Source: Gemmatimonadota bacterium
GTDB lineage: Bacteria; Gemmatimonadota; Gemmatimonadetes; Longimicrobiales; Gaopeijiaceae
Length of the DNA stretch: 46,453 nt
Assembly (NCBI GenBank): GCA_028873825.1
Contig: JAPPNM010000134.1
Span: 1-46,453 of the forward strand
Reading direction: 5' to 3'
Every line of letters starts with the position of its first letter. The first letter of the stretch is position 1. The notes below the pieces were generated by a model. The model was not told the DNA's origin. It did not search any database and worked only from the letters and a program-made list of their open reading frames with translations. Below are positions 17,300-25,821 of the stretch, in pieces. Position numbers and translations under genes: made by a program.

Positions 17300-19165
17300 G
17301 GCGTCCCGGATTCCCAGCGCCAGGCCGCCCCGCCGCGGATCCGACCATCCCTCGAGCGAACCGTCGGGCATGGCCATGATCAGCTGCACGTCGCCCGACA
17401 TGCCGCCGGCGAAGTAGGCGCCGGGCGGGCCGGGGTCGCGCTCCTCCACGGTGTGGCCCAGGGCTTCGAGCGCACGCACGGCGGCCTCGGGAAGCCCCCG
17501 GTGCTCGAAGAGGACCCGGTCGGGCAGGTGCTGGTGGTGCACTCGCGGAGCGTGAACGGCCTGAACCGCGTTCATCCCGTGGTCCACCACGTTGAAGAGG
17601 GTCTGCAGGACGGTGGTGATGATGGTGGCGCCGCCCGGCGTCCCGGTCACCAGGAAGAGCGCGCCCTCCGAGTCCTCGACGATGGTGGGGCTCATCGCCG
17701 ACAGCATGCGCTTGCCCGGCGCTACAGCGTTCCGTTCGCCCTGTACCAGGCCGAACTGATTCGGGGTGCCTGGCTTCGCCGAGAAGTCGTCCATGGTGTT
17801 GTTGAGGAAGAACCCGGCTCCGTCCACCACGACCTTGCCGCCGTACCACAGGTTCAGGCTGGTCGTGACCGCGACCGCGTTGCCGTCGTCGTCCACCACC
17901 GAGTAGTGCGTCGTGTGGCTCTCGTCGAGCACGGCGCCGAGTCCGGGCCGCACCTCGGCCGAGGGCGTCGCGCGGCCGGGCGAGATCGTCGCGGCGCGCT
18001 CGGACGCGTACGCCTCCGAGACGAGCGCGCCGACGGGCAGGTCCACGAAGTCGGGATCGGCCAGGTATTCGTTGCGGTCCGCGTAGGCGCGGCGAAACGC
18101 CTCGGCCATGAGGTGGACGGTCTCGGGGGTGTTCCACCCCAGCGCGGCCAAGTCCCAGCGCTCGAGCATCCCGGCGATCATGGCCATGGTGACCCCGCCC
18201 GACGAGGGGGGCGGCATGGAGTGGACGGCGTAGCCGCGGTAGCGGAAGGCGACGGGGTCGCGCCACACCGCCCGGTAGCGGTCGAGGTCTTCGAGCGTGA
18301 CGATGCCGCCGCCGCGCTCCATCTCGGCCGCGATGAGGCGGGCGGTCTCGCCGCGGTAGAAGTCGTCGGGTCCCCGGTCGCGCAACCGGGTGAGGACGGC
18401 GGCGAGATCGGGCTGCGCGAAGGTGTCCCCGATGGCGGGGACCTCGCCGCCGGGCAGGAAGACGCGGGCGCTCGCGGGGAAGAGGAGGATGCGGTCGCGG
18501 GCTGCCTCGAGGGTGGAGACCAGCCGCTTCGTCACCTCGAATCCCCCCGCGAGGCGGATCGCCGGCTCCACCAGGGCGGCCCAGTCCAGGGTGCCGAAAC
18601 GCCGGTGGGCCTCCCAGAGCCCGGCGACGGTCCCGGGGACGCCCGCCGCCAGGTGCCCCAGCACGGACCGGTCGGTGAGGTTGCCGTCCCCGTCGAGGTA
18701 CATGTCGCGGGTGGCGGCCAGCGGCGCCGTTTCGCGGTGGTCCAGCGCGTGGACGCTGCCGTCGCCCAGACGCACCATCATGAAGCCGCCGCCTCCCAGG
18801 TTCCCCGCCTCCGGGTTCACGACGGCCAGCGCGAGCCCGGTGGCGACCGCCGCGTCGATCGCGTTGCCGCCCGCCGCGAGGATCCCCAGGCCCACCCGCG
18901 ACGCGTACTCGTCGGTGGTCGCGACGATCCCTCCCCGCGCCGCGACGGGAGGCGTGCCGGGAGAAAAGGGCCAGCCGTCCGGAAAGGCGCCGCCCGCTTG
19001 CGCGAAGTGGCCGGCGGTAGTGCGGGGGGCGGCGGGCTCGCAGCCGGGAAGGGCCAGGAGGATGAGAAGCGACCAGGCCGGATGCGTCGCCGCTCGAATC
19101 TTCCATGGCCGCGAGCGGCCATCCCGCGGGCTGAAACTCGCGGTGCGGAGCGGTGCTTGTTTCAC
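17264..19165 (-). CDS. ggt: gamma-glutamyltransferase (glutathione hydrolase), probable lipoprotein
   Basis: The 633-residue proenzyme contains the whole Ntn-hydrolase fold. The autocleavage site lies in ESHTTHYSVVDDDGNAVAVT, where T418 would become the N-terminal nucleophile of the small subunit. PGTVAG, DFYRGETARLIAAEM, PPPSSGG and GERNAVAPGKRMLSAMSPTI are other family blocks. It cleaves gamma-glutamyl bonds of glutathione or gamma-glutamyl peptides outside the cytoplasm. WSLLILLALPGC with C42 is a lipobox, so the enzyme is probably membrane-anchored. Two starts are possible: GTG at 19165, used here, and ATG at 19228, which has a well placed GGGAG but would put a dispersed repeat inside the coding region and give a 63-residue signal. 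It ends by overlapping the convergent lipoprotein gene by 36 bases. Confidence 0.88.
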   Translation of the reverse strand: MKQAPLRTASFSPRDGRSRPWKIRAATHPAWSLLILLALPGCEPAAPRTTAGHFAQAGGAFPDGWPFSPGTPPVAARGGIVATTDEYASRVGLGILAAGGNAIDAAVATGLALAVVNPEAGNLGGGGFMMVRLGDGSVHALDHRETAPLAATRDMYLDGDGNLTDRSVLGHLAAGVPGTVAGLWEAHRRFGTLDWAALVEPAIRLAGGFEVTKRLVSTLEAARDRILLFPASARVFLPGGEVPAIGDTFAQPDLAAVLTRLRDRGPDDFYRGETARLIAAEMERGGGIVTLEDLDRYRAVWRDPVAFRYRGYAVHSMPPPSSGGVTMAMIAGMLERWDLAALGWNTPETVHLMAEAFRRAYADRNEYLADPDFVDLPVGALVSEAYASERAATISPGRATPSAEVRPGLGAVLDESHTTHYSVVDDDGNAVAVTTSLNLWYGGKVVVDGAGFFLNNTMDDFSAKPGTPNQFGLVQGERNAVAPGKRMLSAMSPTIVEDSEGALFLVTGTPGGATIITTVLQTLFNVVDHGMNAVQAVHAPRVHHQHLPDRVLFEHRGLPEAAVRALEALGHTVEERDPGPPGAYFAGGMSGDVQLIMAMPDGSLEGWSDPRRGGLALGIRDASSRIPEDGNPR

Positions 19166-19205
19166 AGAAATGCCGCGGGGATTGTGTCCACGGGCTGTCA
19201 GGCTG
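19066..19205 (-). repeat. dispersed intergenic repeat, copy B (halves separated by 69 bases)
   Basis: The halves at 19066-19099 and 19169-19205 match the contiguous copy at 67-134 (29 of 34 and 32 of 37 positions). Between them are 69 extra bases that begin with a perfect hairpin at 19105-19122. On the minus strand the repeat leads into the signal-peptide region of the gamma-glutamyltransferase gene, and the inner half lies inside its coding region. Confidence 0.55.
19105..19122. repeat. perfect inverted repeat inside the interrupted repeat copy
   Basis: ATGGCCGC-GA-GCGGCCAT forms an 8-bp stem with a two-base spacer. It lies in the 69-base segment present in copy B of the dispersed repeat and absent from copy A. 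It falls within the N-region codons of the gamma-glutamyltransferase signal peptide. Confidence 0.6.
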
Positions 19206-19423
19206 CGGATTCGACGGGCGAGCGTCATCTCGGACTCCCGGGGCCGGAGTGGCGGACTCTCGTGTCTGAGGGCGGTGCGGAAGTCGTCCGCTGCCGCGCC
19301 GCGCGGTGCCGGCACAAGATAACGATGTGTCGCCGGGCTGGTTCGGCGCTCGGCGAATTCGTGGCGGACGGAGGCCGGCCGGTCTCCGGGAGAGTCGCGG
19401 GAGCGTTCCGCCGGGGACTGTTC

Positions 19424-19470
19424 ACGATGTAAAGACAACATTACATTATGTCATGTATAGTATACAGTGC
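19424..19470 (+). promoter_or_regulatory. AT-rich palindromic promoter/operator-like module, copy B, upstream of murQ
   Basis: The module contains TGTAAAG-N7-TACA (19428-19445), an inverted repeat ACATTACA-TTA-TGTCATGT with one mismatch (19438-19456), and a perfect palindrome TGTATA-G-TATACA (19454-19466). TATACA at 19461-19466 could be a -10 box. It would place the transcript start only about five bases before the murQ ATG at 19478, giving a nearly leaderless mRNA. The TGT-N12-ACA spacing is shared by known repressor operators such as those of PpsR/CrtJ, but that is only a format match. Confidence 0.55.
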
Positions 19471-19477
19471 GCCGAAG

Positions 19478-20416
19478 ATGCTGGATGACCGGCTGACGGA
19501 GCAGCGAAACCCCGCGAGCGAGGGCGTCGACCGGCTCTCGTCGCTGGAGATCGTGCGGCTCATCAACCGTGAGGACGCGAGGGTGGCGCCGGCGGTGGAG
19601 CGGGAGGCCGCCGCCATCGCGCGGGCGGCGGACCTGGCGGTTGCCGCGTTTCGCGGCGGAGGACGCCTGATCTACGTGGGAGCGGGGACCTCGGGGCGTC
19701 TGGGCGTCCTCGACGCCGCCGAGATGCCGCCCACCTACGGCACCGATCCCGATATGGTGCAGGGGGTCATCGCGGGAGGCTTCGGGGCGCTGGTGCGTTC
19801 CCGCGAAGGTGCGGAGGACCGCCCGGGGGACGGAGCCGCGGCCATCGACGACAGGGGGGTGGGCGCCCCCGACTTCGTGTTCGGGATCGCCGCCTCGGGG
19901 ACGACGCCGTACGTGCACGGGGCGCTCGCCCGCGCCCGCGAGCGGGGCGCCCGCACCGGACTGCTGCTCTGCACACCGCCGAAGCGGGAGCTGCTCGACG
20001 CGCACGACGTTGTGATCGCGCCTCTGACCGGGCCGGAGGTGGTAACCGGGTCCACGCGCATGAAGGCGGGGACGGCGACCAAGATGGTGCTGAACGCGAT
20101 CACTACCGCCGCGATGGTTCGCTTCGGCAAGGTGCACGGGAACCTGATGGTGGACCTGCGGGCAACCTGCGCGAAGCTGCGGGACCGCGGCGAGCGGATC
20201 CTGATGGCGACGCTCGGGCTCGGCCGCGGGGAGGCGCGCGCGCTGCTGGACGAAGCCGGCGGCCACGTGAAGACCGCGCTGGCCATGAGGCGGCTGGGGG
20301 CGGGGGCGGACGAGGCGGCGGCGGAGCTAGCCCGCGCGGGGGGCGCGATCGCCGCGCTCCCGGACCGCGGGGCGGACGCGGCGGAGACTGGCGGCGGCCG
20401 CGCGGGCTCCCGATAA
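19478..20416 (+). CDS. murQ: N-acetylmuramic acid 6-phosphate etherase
   Basis: The 312-residue protein opens with LTEQRNPASEGVDRLSSLEIVRLINRED, the expected MurQ N-terminus, followed by a SIS domain with YVGAGTSGRLG (66-76) and the family signature GPEVVTGSTRMKAGTATK (185-202). E82 in DAAEMPPT and E113 in GAED correspond to the catalytic glutamates described for E. coli MurQ. It splits the lactyl ether of MurNAc 6-phosphate to give GlcNAc 6-phosphate and D-lactate during peptidoglycan recycling in the cytosol. The ATG at 19478 fits the family start; an ATG further upstream at 19448 would lie inside the AT-rich regulatory module. No MurNAc kinase or phosphotransferase gene is adjacent. The C-terminal tail after about residue 285 is alanine/glycine-rich and poorly conserved in style. 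Confidence 0.92.
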   Translation: MLDDRLTEQRNPASEGVDRLSSLEIVRLINREDARVAPAVEREAAAIARAADLAVAAFRGGGRLIYVGAGTSGRLGVLDAAEMPPTYGTDPDMVQGVIAGGFGALVRSREGAEDRPGDGAAAIDDRGVGAPDFVFGIAASGTTPYVHGALARARERGARTGLLLCTPPKRELLDAHDVVIAPLTGPEVVTGSTRMKAGTATKMVLNAITTAAMVRFGKVHGNLMVDLRATCAKLRDRGERILMATLGLGRGEARALLDEAGGHVKTALAMRRLGAGADEAAAELARAGGAIAALPDRGADAAETGGGRAGSR

Positions 20417-20457
20417 TCGAGGACGGCGGCGCGGAGACCCCTGACCGGACTGCGATC

Positions 20458-23400
20458 ATGAAACACCCCACCCTCCCCCTGTTGGTCACGCTTCTCCTCG
20501 CGCCCGCCCGCCCCGCCGCGGCCCAGGCCGTCCCGCCCGACGAGGACTGGCGCCAGCTCGCCACCGAGCACTTCGTCGTCACCTATCCGGAAGGCCTCGC
20601 GGAGCTGGCCACCCGCGCGGCCGCGAGCGCGGAACGGGCCTACGCCCTCCTCGAGGACCGTTTCGTGCAGTCCCCCGAAGGCCGGGTGCAGCTCCTTCTC
20701 AGCGATCACGCGGACTATTCAAACGGCTCGGCCACCCCGTTCCCGTACAACCGGATCACCGTTCTGGTGCGCCCGCCCATGAACGGCGACGGCCTCTCGT
20801 ACTTCGACGACTGGCTGGAGCTGGTCGTCACGCACGAGCTGGTGCACACCTTCCATCTCGACATGACCGGGCTGATCGGCCGGATTGTCCGCGCCTTCTT
20901 CGGCAGACCTCCCGGTACGTGGCCGGTCTTCCCCTCCGGTTCGTCGCCCACCTGGGTGCTCGAGGGGCTGGCCACATACTTCGAGTCGGAGCTCACGGGG
21001 GCGGGGCGCGTCAAGGGCACCTGGCAGGAGATGGTGCTCCGCACCGCCGCCCTGGAGGGCTCTTTCGACGAGCTGGACCAAGTTTCGGGGGACTCGCCGG
21101 TGTGGCCGGCGGGCCATCGCCACTACGTGTACGGCGCCCGCTACGTGGACCACATGGCCGGCGCGCACGGCGAGGAGTCGCTCGGCGACTTCGCCCGTTC
21201 CGTGGCGGGCCTCGCGGTCCCGTACCGGATGGGCGCGGCCGCCCGGGACGCCTTCGGAACCGGGATCGGCGAGAGCTGGGAGGACTGGCGCCGCGCGACC
21301 ACGGAGGAATACCGCGCCTTGGCCGCCAGGCTCGCCGAGTCCGCTCCCGTTACCGTCGGGGAAACGGTGGACGGCTCGGGCAGGCTTGCCCGGCAGGCCA
21401 TGGTGGCGCCGGACGGGGAGACGCTGGCCTTCGCACGGGCGGACGGGGTGGAGGCCCCGCAGATCCGGGTGTCCGAACCCGACGGCTCCGCGTCCCGCCG
21501 CCTCACCCGCCTCAACGGGACGGATGGCAGCCTGTCCTGGAGCCCGGACGGCGCGCTCGTGTTCTCGCAGTTCGAGTTCACGGATCCCTACCGCATCGCG
21601 AGCGATCTCTACAGGGTCACGACCGAGGGATGGGTCCACCGCCTGACGCGGGGGCGCCGCCTCACCTCGGCCGATGTCGCGCCGGACGGCGAACGGGCCG
21701 TCGCCGTGCAGGAGGGCGGGGGCACGAACGCGCTCGTGCTGGTCGACCTGGGCACGGGCGAGGTGACGCCGCTAACCGACCCCGATCCGGGCGTACACTG
21801 GGCCTACCCGCGCTGGTCGCCCGACGGAGGCCGCATCGCCGCGGTGCGCTGGACCCGCCCGGCCATGATGGACATCGTCGTCCTGGACTCGGACGGCACC
21901 GTGACCTCCGAGGTGACCCGGGACCGCGCCGTGGACACGACCCCGTTCTGGACTCCCGACGGCGGCACGCTGTTGTGGTCGTCGGACCGAACGGGCATCC
22001 CGAACATCTTCGCCGCGACCTTCCCCGCGAGCGGCAAGCCGCCGATCCTCCAGGTGACGAACGTCCTCGGCGGGGCGGCGCACCCCTCCGTGGACCCCCG
22101 CGGCCGGTGGATCCACTTCTCCTCCTATCACCGCGACGGATGGCACGTCGAGCGCATCCCCTTCGAGCCGTGGGAGTGGTTCGCGCCGCAGCCGACGCAC
22201 GAACGATTCGCAGAGACGCCGCCGGCCCCGGCGGAGACTCCCGCCATCGCGGACGCCGACAGGAACTACCGGGCCCTGCCCACGCTGCGCCCGTACTTCT
22301 GGCGGCCCCTGTTCAAGGCGGGAGAGAGCGGGATCAGCACGCGGGACAGCATGCGCTACGCGACTATCGAGCCGTTCGTCGGGTTGTCGACCGAGGGCGA
22401 GGACCTGGTCGGACGACACCGCTTCTCGCTCAACGCGCACGTCTCCCTCGACGGGAAGCGCTTCGCGGGCGACTTCGGATACGGCTACTACGGACTGGGC
22501 AACCCGGTGCTGGGATTCTCGGCCGGCCAGAGCCACGACGCCTCGTCAAGTACGATTTCCTTGACCGACTTCTTCCTGATCGAGCGGGAACGGTGGGCCA
22601 CGCTGTCGGCCTCGTTCCGGAGAAACCGCTACCGGAACGCGACGGCGTTTTCGCTCAGCGGCAGCGTAGTGCGCGAGAACCTGTCGCTGCAGGATCTGCA
22701 GGGGGACCCGGGCCCCTCGGAACGACTCCCGGACCACTTCCGCGAGAGCACTTCCACCCAGCTTAGGGCGACGGTGTCGGCCTCGACGGCCCAGCAGCGA
22801 GCCTTTTCCGTCTCGCGTGAAGACGGGGTCAGCGGGTGGGTCAGCGCCCGGACGCGGCGAATGGCGGGACTCGACTCGCTCCGCGACGAACTCGGCCACG
22901 ACCGTAGCTTCAACGAACTGACCGGCGAGGTCGCCGGCTACAAAGGCTTCCGCGCCGCGGGGTTCGCGAACCACGTGCTGGCCTTTCGCTTCTCGGCCGG
23001 CAAGGGCTACGGGCCCGGGGCCCACCAGGGCCATTTCGACATCGGAGGAGCCGAGGGTACGCCGGAGGCGTTGACCGGGTACGGCCTCTTCGGGGGTTCC
23101 GCCCGCCTCTTCCCCCTCCGGGGCTACCCCGAGAACGCGCGTTTCGGACAGGTGGCCTGGACCGCGAGCGCCGAGTACCGCTTCCCGGTCATGCTCATCG
23201 ATCGCGGTCTCGGACCGCTCCCCCTCTTCTTCGACCGCTTCCACGGCTCGGTCTTCTTCGACGCGGGCAATGCCTGGGGCCCGGAGCAGGAACAAGAGGG
23301 CTACCACAACCCGAAGCAGGACATGCTCATGAGTGTCGGCGCGGAGGTGTCGCTGATCGTCGCCCCCGTCTACCAGAGCGGACTCACGTTGCGCTTCGGC

Positions 23401-23484
23401 GCCGGTTTCCCGTTGGTGGAGGACCCCGGCGCGGGGGTCGGCAGCGAACCGGTCTACTACGTCCGGCTGGGGAACGCCTTCTAG
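20458..23484 (+). CDS. secreted gluzincin metallopeptidase - TolB-like propeller - outer-membrane barrel fusion
   Basis: The 1008-residue product has a signal peptide (hydrophobic 5-19, cleavage near AAAQA). A zinc-peptidase domain (about 28-285) has HELVH at 126-130 and the downstream glutamate in LEGLATYFESE (E169). A propeller segment (about 300-570) has PD40/TolB-like blades such as VAPDGETLAFARA, SWSPDGALVFSQ, RWSPDGGRIAAVRW and WTPDGGTLLWSSDRTGIPNIF. The C-terminal part (about 600-1008) looks like an outer-membrane barrel of the surface-antigen/BamA type, ending VYYVRLGNAF with a terminal phenylalanine. It is likely anchored in the outer membrane with peptidase and propeller on one face. 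The ATG at 20458 is 41 bases after murQ, so the genes could be co-transcribed. Protein or peptide hydrolysis is inferred from the motif; the substrate is unknown. Confidence 0.82.
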   Translation: MKHPTLPLLVTLLLAPARPAAAQAVPPDEDWRQLATEHFVVTYPEGLAELATRAAASAERAYALLEDRFVQSPEGRVQLLLSDHADYSNGSATPFPYNRITVLVRPPMNGDGLSYFDDWLELVVTHELVHTFHLDMTGLIGRIVRAFFGRPPGTWPVFPSGSSPTWVLEGLATYFESELTGAGRVKGTWQEMVLRTAALEGSFDELDQVSGDSPVWPAGHRHYVYGARYVDHMAGAHGEESLGDFARSVAGLAVPYRMGAAARDAFGTGIGESWEDWRRATTEEYRALAARLAESAPVTVGETVDGSGRLARQAMVAPDGETLAFARADGVEAPQIRVSEPDGSASRRLTRLNGTDGSLSWSPDGALVFSQFEFTDPYRIASDLYRVTTEGWVHRLTRGRRLTSADVAPDGERAVAVQEGGGTNALVLVDLGTGEVTPLTDPDPGVHWAYPRWSPDGGRIAAVRWTRPAMMDIVVLDSDGTVTSEVTRDRAVDTTPFWTPDGGTLLWSSDRTGIPNIFAATFPASGKPPILQVTNVLGGAAHPSVDPRGRWIHFSSYHRDGWHVERIPFEPWEWFAPQPTHERFAETPPAPAETPAIADADRNYRALPTLRPYFWRPLFKAGESGISTRDSMRYATIEPFVGLSTEGEDLVGRHRFSLNAHVSLDGKRFAGDFGYGYYGLGNPVLGFSAGQSHDASSSTISLTDFFLIERERWATLSASFRRNRYRNATAFSLSGSVVRENLSLQDLQGDPGPSERLPDHFRESTSTQLRATVSASTAQQRAFSVSREDGVSGWVSARTRRMAGLDSLRDELGHDRSFNELTGEVAGYKGFRAAGFANHVLAFRFSAGKGYGPGAHQGHFDIGGAEGTPEALTGYGLFGGSARLFPLRGYPENARFGQVAWTASAEYRFPVMLIDRGLGPLPLFFDRFHGSVFFDAGNAWGPEQEQEGYHNPKQDMLMSVGAEVSLIVAPVYQSGLTLRFGAGFPLVEDPGAGVGSEPVYYVRLGNAF

Positions 23485-23604
23485 AAGGCTTGGACCCGAA
23501 CGGTCGCGGCACTCGCAATTCCGGCCCTTCGCGCACTTTCCCGCCCGGTGCGCCTCTCGGCCTCTGCGCCGTCCGTCCTGGTCGTCCCGCGGCCCCCGGG
23601 CTCG

Positions 23605-25692
23605 TCAGAAGAGAGCGTCCACCAGCACATGGAGCCGTAGCGCCGGGTTCGAAGCGCCTTCGCGTTCCTCGCCGAGTCCCCTCGCGACGTCCACGCGGAG
23701 GAACCCGTCGAGGAGAACCAGACCCGCTCCCGCGGAGAGGTAGTCCTCCCTCTCCGCCCACGCCCAGTCGCCGAAGAGGGACAGGCGCACGAAGCGGGCC
23801 GGGAACTGCAGGTCCGCGCGCGCCATCCAGGCCCGCGAGGTCTCGATCGCCGGGGAGTACCCGCGCAGCCAGACCCCGGCGGCGCCGATCTCCCACAGGT
23901 CCCGCGGCAGCGGGTCGCCCGACACGTCGGCCACGCCGCCCTGCAAGCCCAGCGAGATCCGCGCGGCGAGAGGCAGGAGGACGGCGCCTTCGACCATCGT
24001 CCGGAGGTGGGCCCTGTCGCCCGCCGCCGCGCGTACGCCCACCGTGCCGCCCGCGCCGATCGCTTCCCGGCCCAGGCCGCCCCACCACGGCTTCCAGGCG
24101 AGCTCGGCGCCGGCCCGGATCAGTTCGTCGCCGTCGCCGGTCTCCCGGTCGCGCTCCGCGTAGAGTCCCAGCGAGAATCCGAGGCGTTCGCCGCTGCCGG
24201 GCAGAAACCGCACGGCTGCGCCGGTCGACCAGTGGAAATCGAGCGAATCGCCCTCGAAGACGAGTGTGGGAGGAAAGCCGTCGACGCCCCCGGCCCCCGG
24301 GGCTCCGGTACGCAGGGCCCGATAGACGGAGAACTGCACGCGGCCGCCCGGCCGGTCGCGCTGCAGCGTCAGGTCGAGGTCGGGGGCCTCCCTCCGGCCG
24401 CCGGTGGCGACCCGCGCGGTAAGCACCGATCTCACCCACCCGAAGTCGCGCCGCGCCTGGGCCCCGACCGACACTCCCTCGACCGGATTGTAGCGCATCA
24501 GGCTGAGCGTCGAGACGGGGGGATAGAGGTACCAGGGGCTGGCCGCTTCGCGGGAGTTGCCGCCTTCGCCGTCACCGACGCCGGCCAGGGAGTCGCCGAG
24601 CTGGAGCGCTTCGGCGCGGGCGCGCGGGAGGTCCCACGCGGGTGCGTCGTGCGCGGGCTCCCGAGTCCGGTCGCAGCCGCCGATGCCCGCGGGACAGGCT
24701 GTCCAGTCGATGACGAAGGGGAGGGTGCGGGCGACGGATCCGGTCGCGGTGGCGCTCTCGACGCCGGCGTACCCGGTCCACAGGACGCTGCGGGGCAGCC
24801 AGCGGCCCGGTTGCGCGGGGGCGAAGTCCACGATCACCGACGACAGGTCCGTCTCCATGCCGAGGAGGACGGCCGTGAACGTCCAGTTGACGAGCCGCCC
24901 GAACCGGCCGGGCCGGGCGTCCGGGAGTCCGGCGGGGACGAAGTCGCCGGGATCGACCCGGAGCCCGACCCACCATCCGTCGCGCTCGCGAAGCACGCCG
25001 GAGAGCTCGTGGTCGATCCGCTTGGCGGGCCGGTAGGCGGCGCGCACGAGGCCGTGGGACTCCGGGTCGATCCACATAATCGCGGCGACGAGGCGGATGC
25101 TGCGGTAGCGCGGGATCGCGGTGACGGCGACGGTCCGGATCGTCTCGCCGTCGTGAAGCCGGACGACGGTAGTATCATCTGAACGAAACTGGTAGTATCG
25201 CTCAGCGCCGGGGCCGAGTGGGCCGTGTACGGCGATGCCGGCCGCGTCGCCGCCCATGAAGAGCGCCAAGCCGAGGGCGAAGGGGTCGGCGAGGGGGTCG
25301 ACGGGCAGCCGGCCGGCGCGGAGACCCTGGAAGTGGCCGGGTCTGGCGGGGCCGATCCCGGGGTGGCGAAAGCGATCCTCCAGGAGATCGAAGGCGCCCG
25401 GACCGGAGCGCGACCACTGGGCCCGCAGGACGCGCTCGCCGCGAATCCAGGGGCGGTCGTGCCGGCCGGTGGGAGCGTCGAAGGCCAGCCGTTCGCGGAC
25501 CAGGGCGCCGTAGGTGTCGATGGCCTGCCGGGTGGACTCGAGCGCGTCGCGGGCGCCGTGCACGAGACGGCGGGCCGCTTCGTCGAGGTAGGCGTCCCGC
25601 GCCGGATCGGGGGGCTGGGCGGTGGCGGGGACGGGGGGAAGGAGGGCGAAGAGCGCCGCAAGGCGTAGCGTCGCCGGTAGGCCGGAGGTCAT
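23605..25692 (-). CDS. exported outer-membrane beta-barrel protein, unknown function
   Basis: The 695-residue product has a signal peptide (MTSGLPATLRLAALFALLPPVPATAQ, cleavage near 26). The N-terminal half (about 27-330) is a soluble mixed domain with RYYQFRSDDTTVVRLHDGETIRTVAVTAIPR and IMWIDPESHGLVRAAYRP, in the style of outer-membrane-associated beta-structured lipid- or protein-binding domains. The second half (about 420-695) has many alternating strands with aromatic girdles, ending LRLHVLVDALF with terminal phenylalanine, typical of an outer-membrane barrel. Two cysteines in TACPAGIGGCDRT could form a disulfide. I do not recognise a named family. The ATG at 25692 lacks a strong ribosome-binding site. 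It converges on the metallopeptidase gene across 120 bases in which I see no hairpin. Confidence 0.75.
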   Translation of the reverse strand: MTSGLPATLRLAALFALLPPVPATAQPPDPARDAYLDEAARRLVHGARDALESTRQAIDTYGALVRERLAFDAPTGRHDRPWIRGERVLRAQWSRSGPGAFDLLEDRFRHPGIGPARPGHFQGLRAGRLPVDPLADPFALGLALFMGGDAAGIAVHGPLGPGAERYYQFRSDDTTVVRLHDGETIRTVAVTAIPRYRSIRLVAAIMWIDPESHGLVRAAYRPAKRIDHELSGVLRERDGWWVGLRVDPGDFVPAGLPDARPGRFGRLVNWTFTAVLLGMETDLSSVIVDFAPAQPGRWLPRSVLWTGYAGVESATATGSVARTLPFVIDWTACPAGIGGCDRTREPAHDAPAWDLPRARAEALQLGDSLAGVGDGEGGNSREAASPWYLYPPVSTLSLMRYNPVEGVSVGAQARRDFGWVRSVLTARVATGGRREAPDLDLTLQRDRPGGRVQFSVYRALRTGAPGAGGVDGFPPTLVFEGDSLDFHWSTGAAVRFLPGSGERLGFSLGLYAERDRETGDGDELIRAGAELAWKPWWGGLGREAIGAGGTVGVRAAAGDRAHLRTMVEGAVLLPLAARISLGLQGGVADVSGDPLPRDLWEIGAAGVWLRGYSPAIETSRAWMARADLQFPARFVRLSLFGDWAWAEREDYLSAGAGLVLLDGFLRVDVARGLGEEREGASNPALRLHVLVDALF

Positions 25693-25760
25693 GGTCGCTA
25701 CTTTCGGATCGATTCCGCATCGAGTTGATCGGCGGGAATTGTAGGTAACGTCGCCCAAGC

Positions 25761-25776
25761 TTGTCCAAGGGCTGCC
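25761..25776 (-). repeat. short degenerate copy of the dispersed repeat core
   Basis: On the minus strand GGCAGCCCTTGGACAA matches the repeat core (GGCAGCCCGTGGACAA) at 15 of 16 positions, then diverges. It lies 69 bases upstream of the barrel-protein start in the 129-base gap between two minus-strand genes, on the same strand as the gene it precedes, like the copy upstream of gamma-glutamyltransferase. Being short, it could be chance. Confidence 0.35.
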
Positions 25777-25821
25777 GCCCGGTAGCCTCACGCAACGCGG
25801 CGCGCCCGATTCGGGCGAGGA

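Noticed and set aside
17453..19432. 659-codon plus-strand open frame
   Set aside because: Antisense shadow of gamma-glutamyltransferase; the product is low-complexity with no recognisable domain.
19428..19445. Assigning the TGT-N12-ACA element to a PpsR/CrtJ regulator
   Set aside because: Only the spacing format matches; there is no photosynthesis gene or such a regulator in the window.
23485..23604. Terminator in the convergent gap after the metallopeptidase gene
   Set aside because: No stem of adequate length and no T-tract can be drawn.
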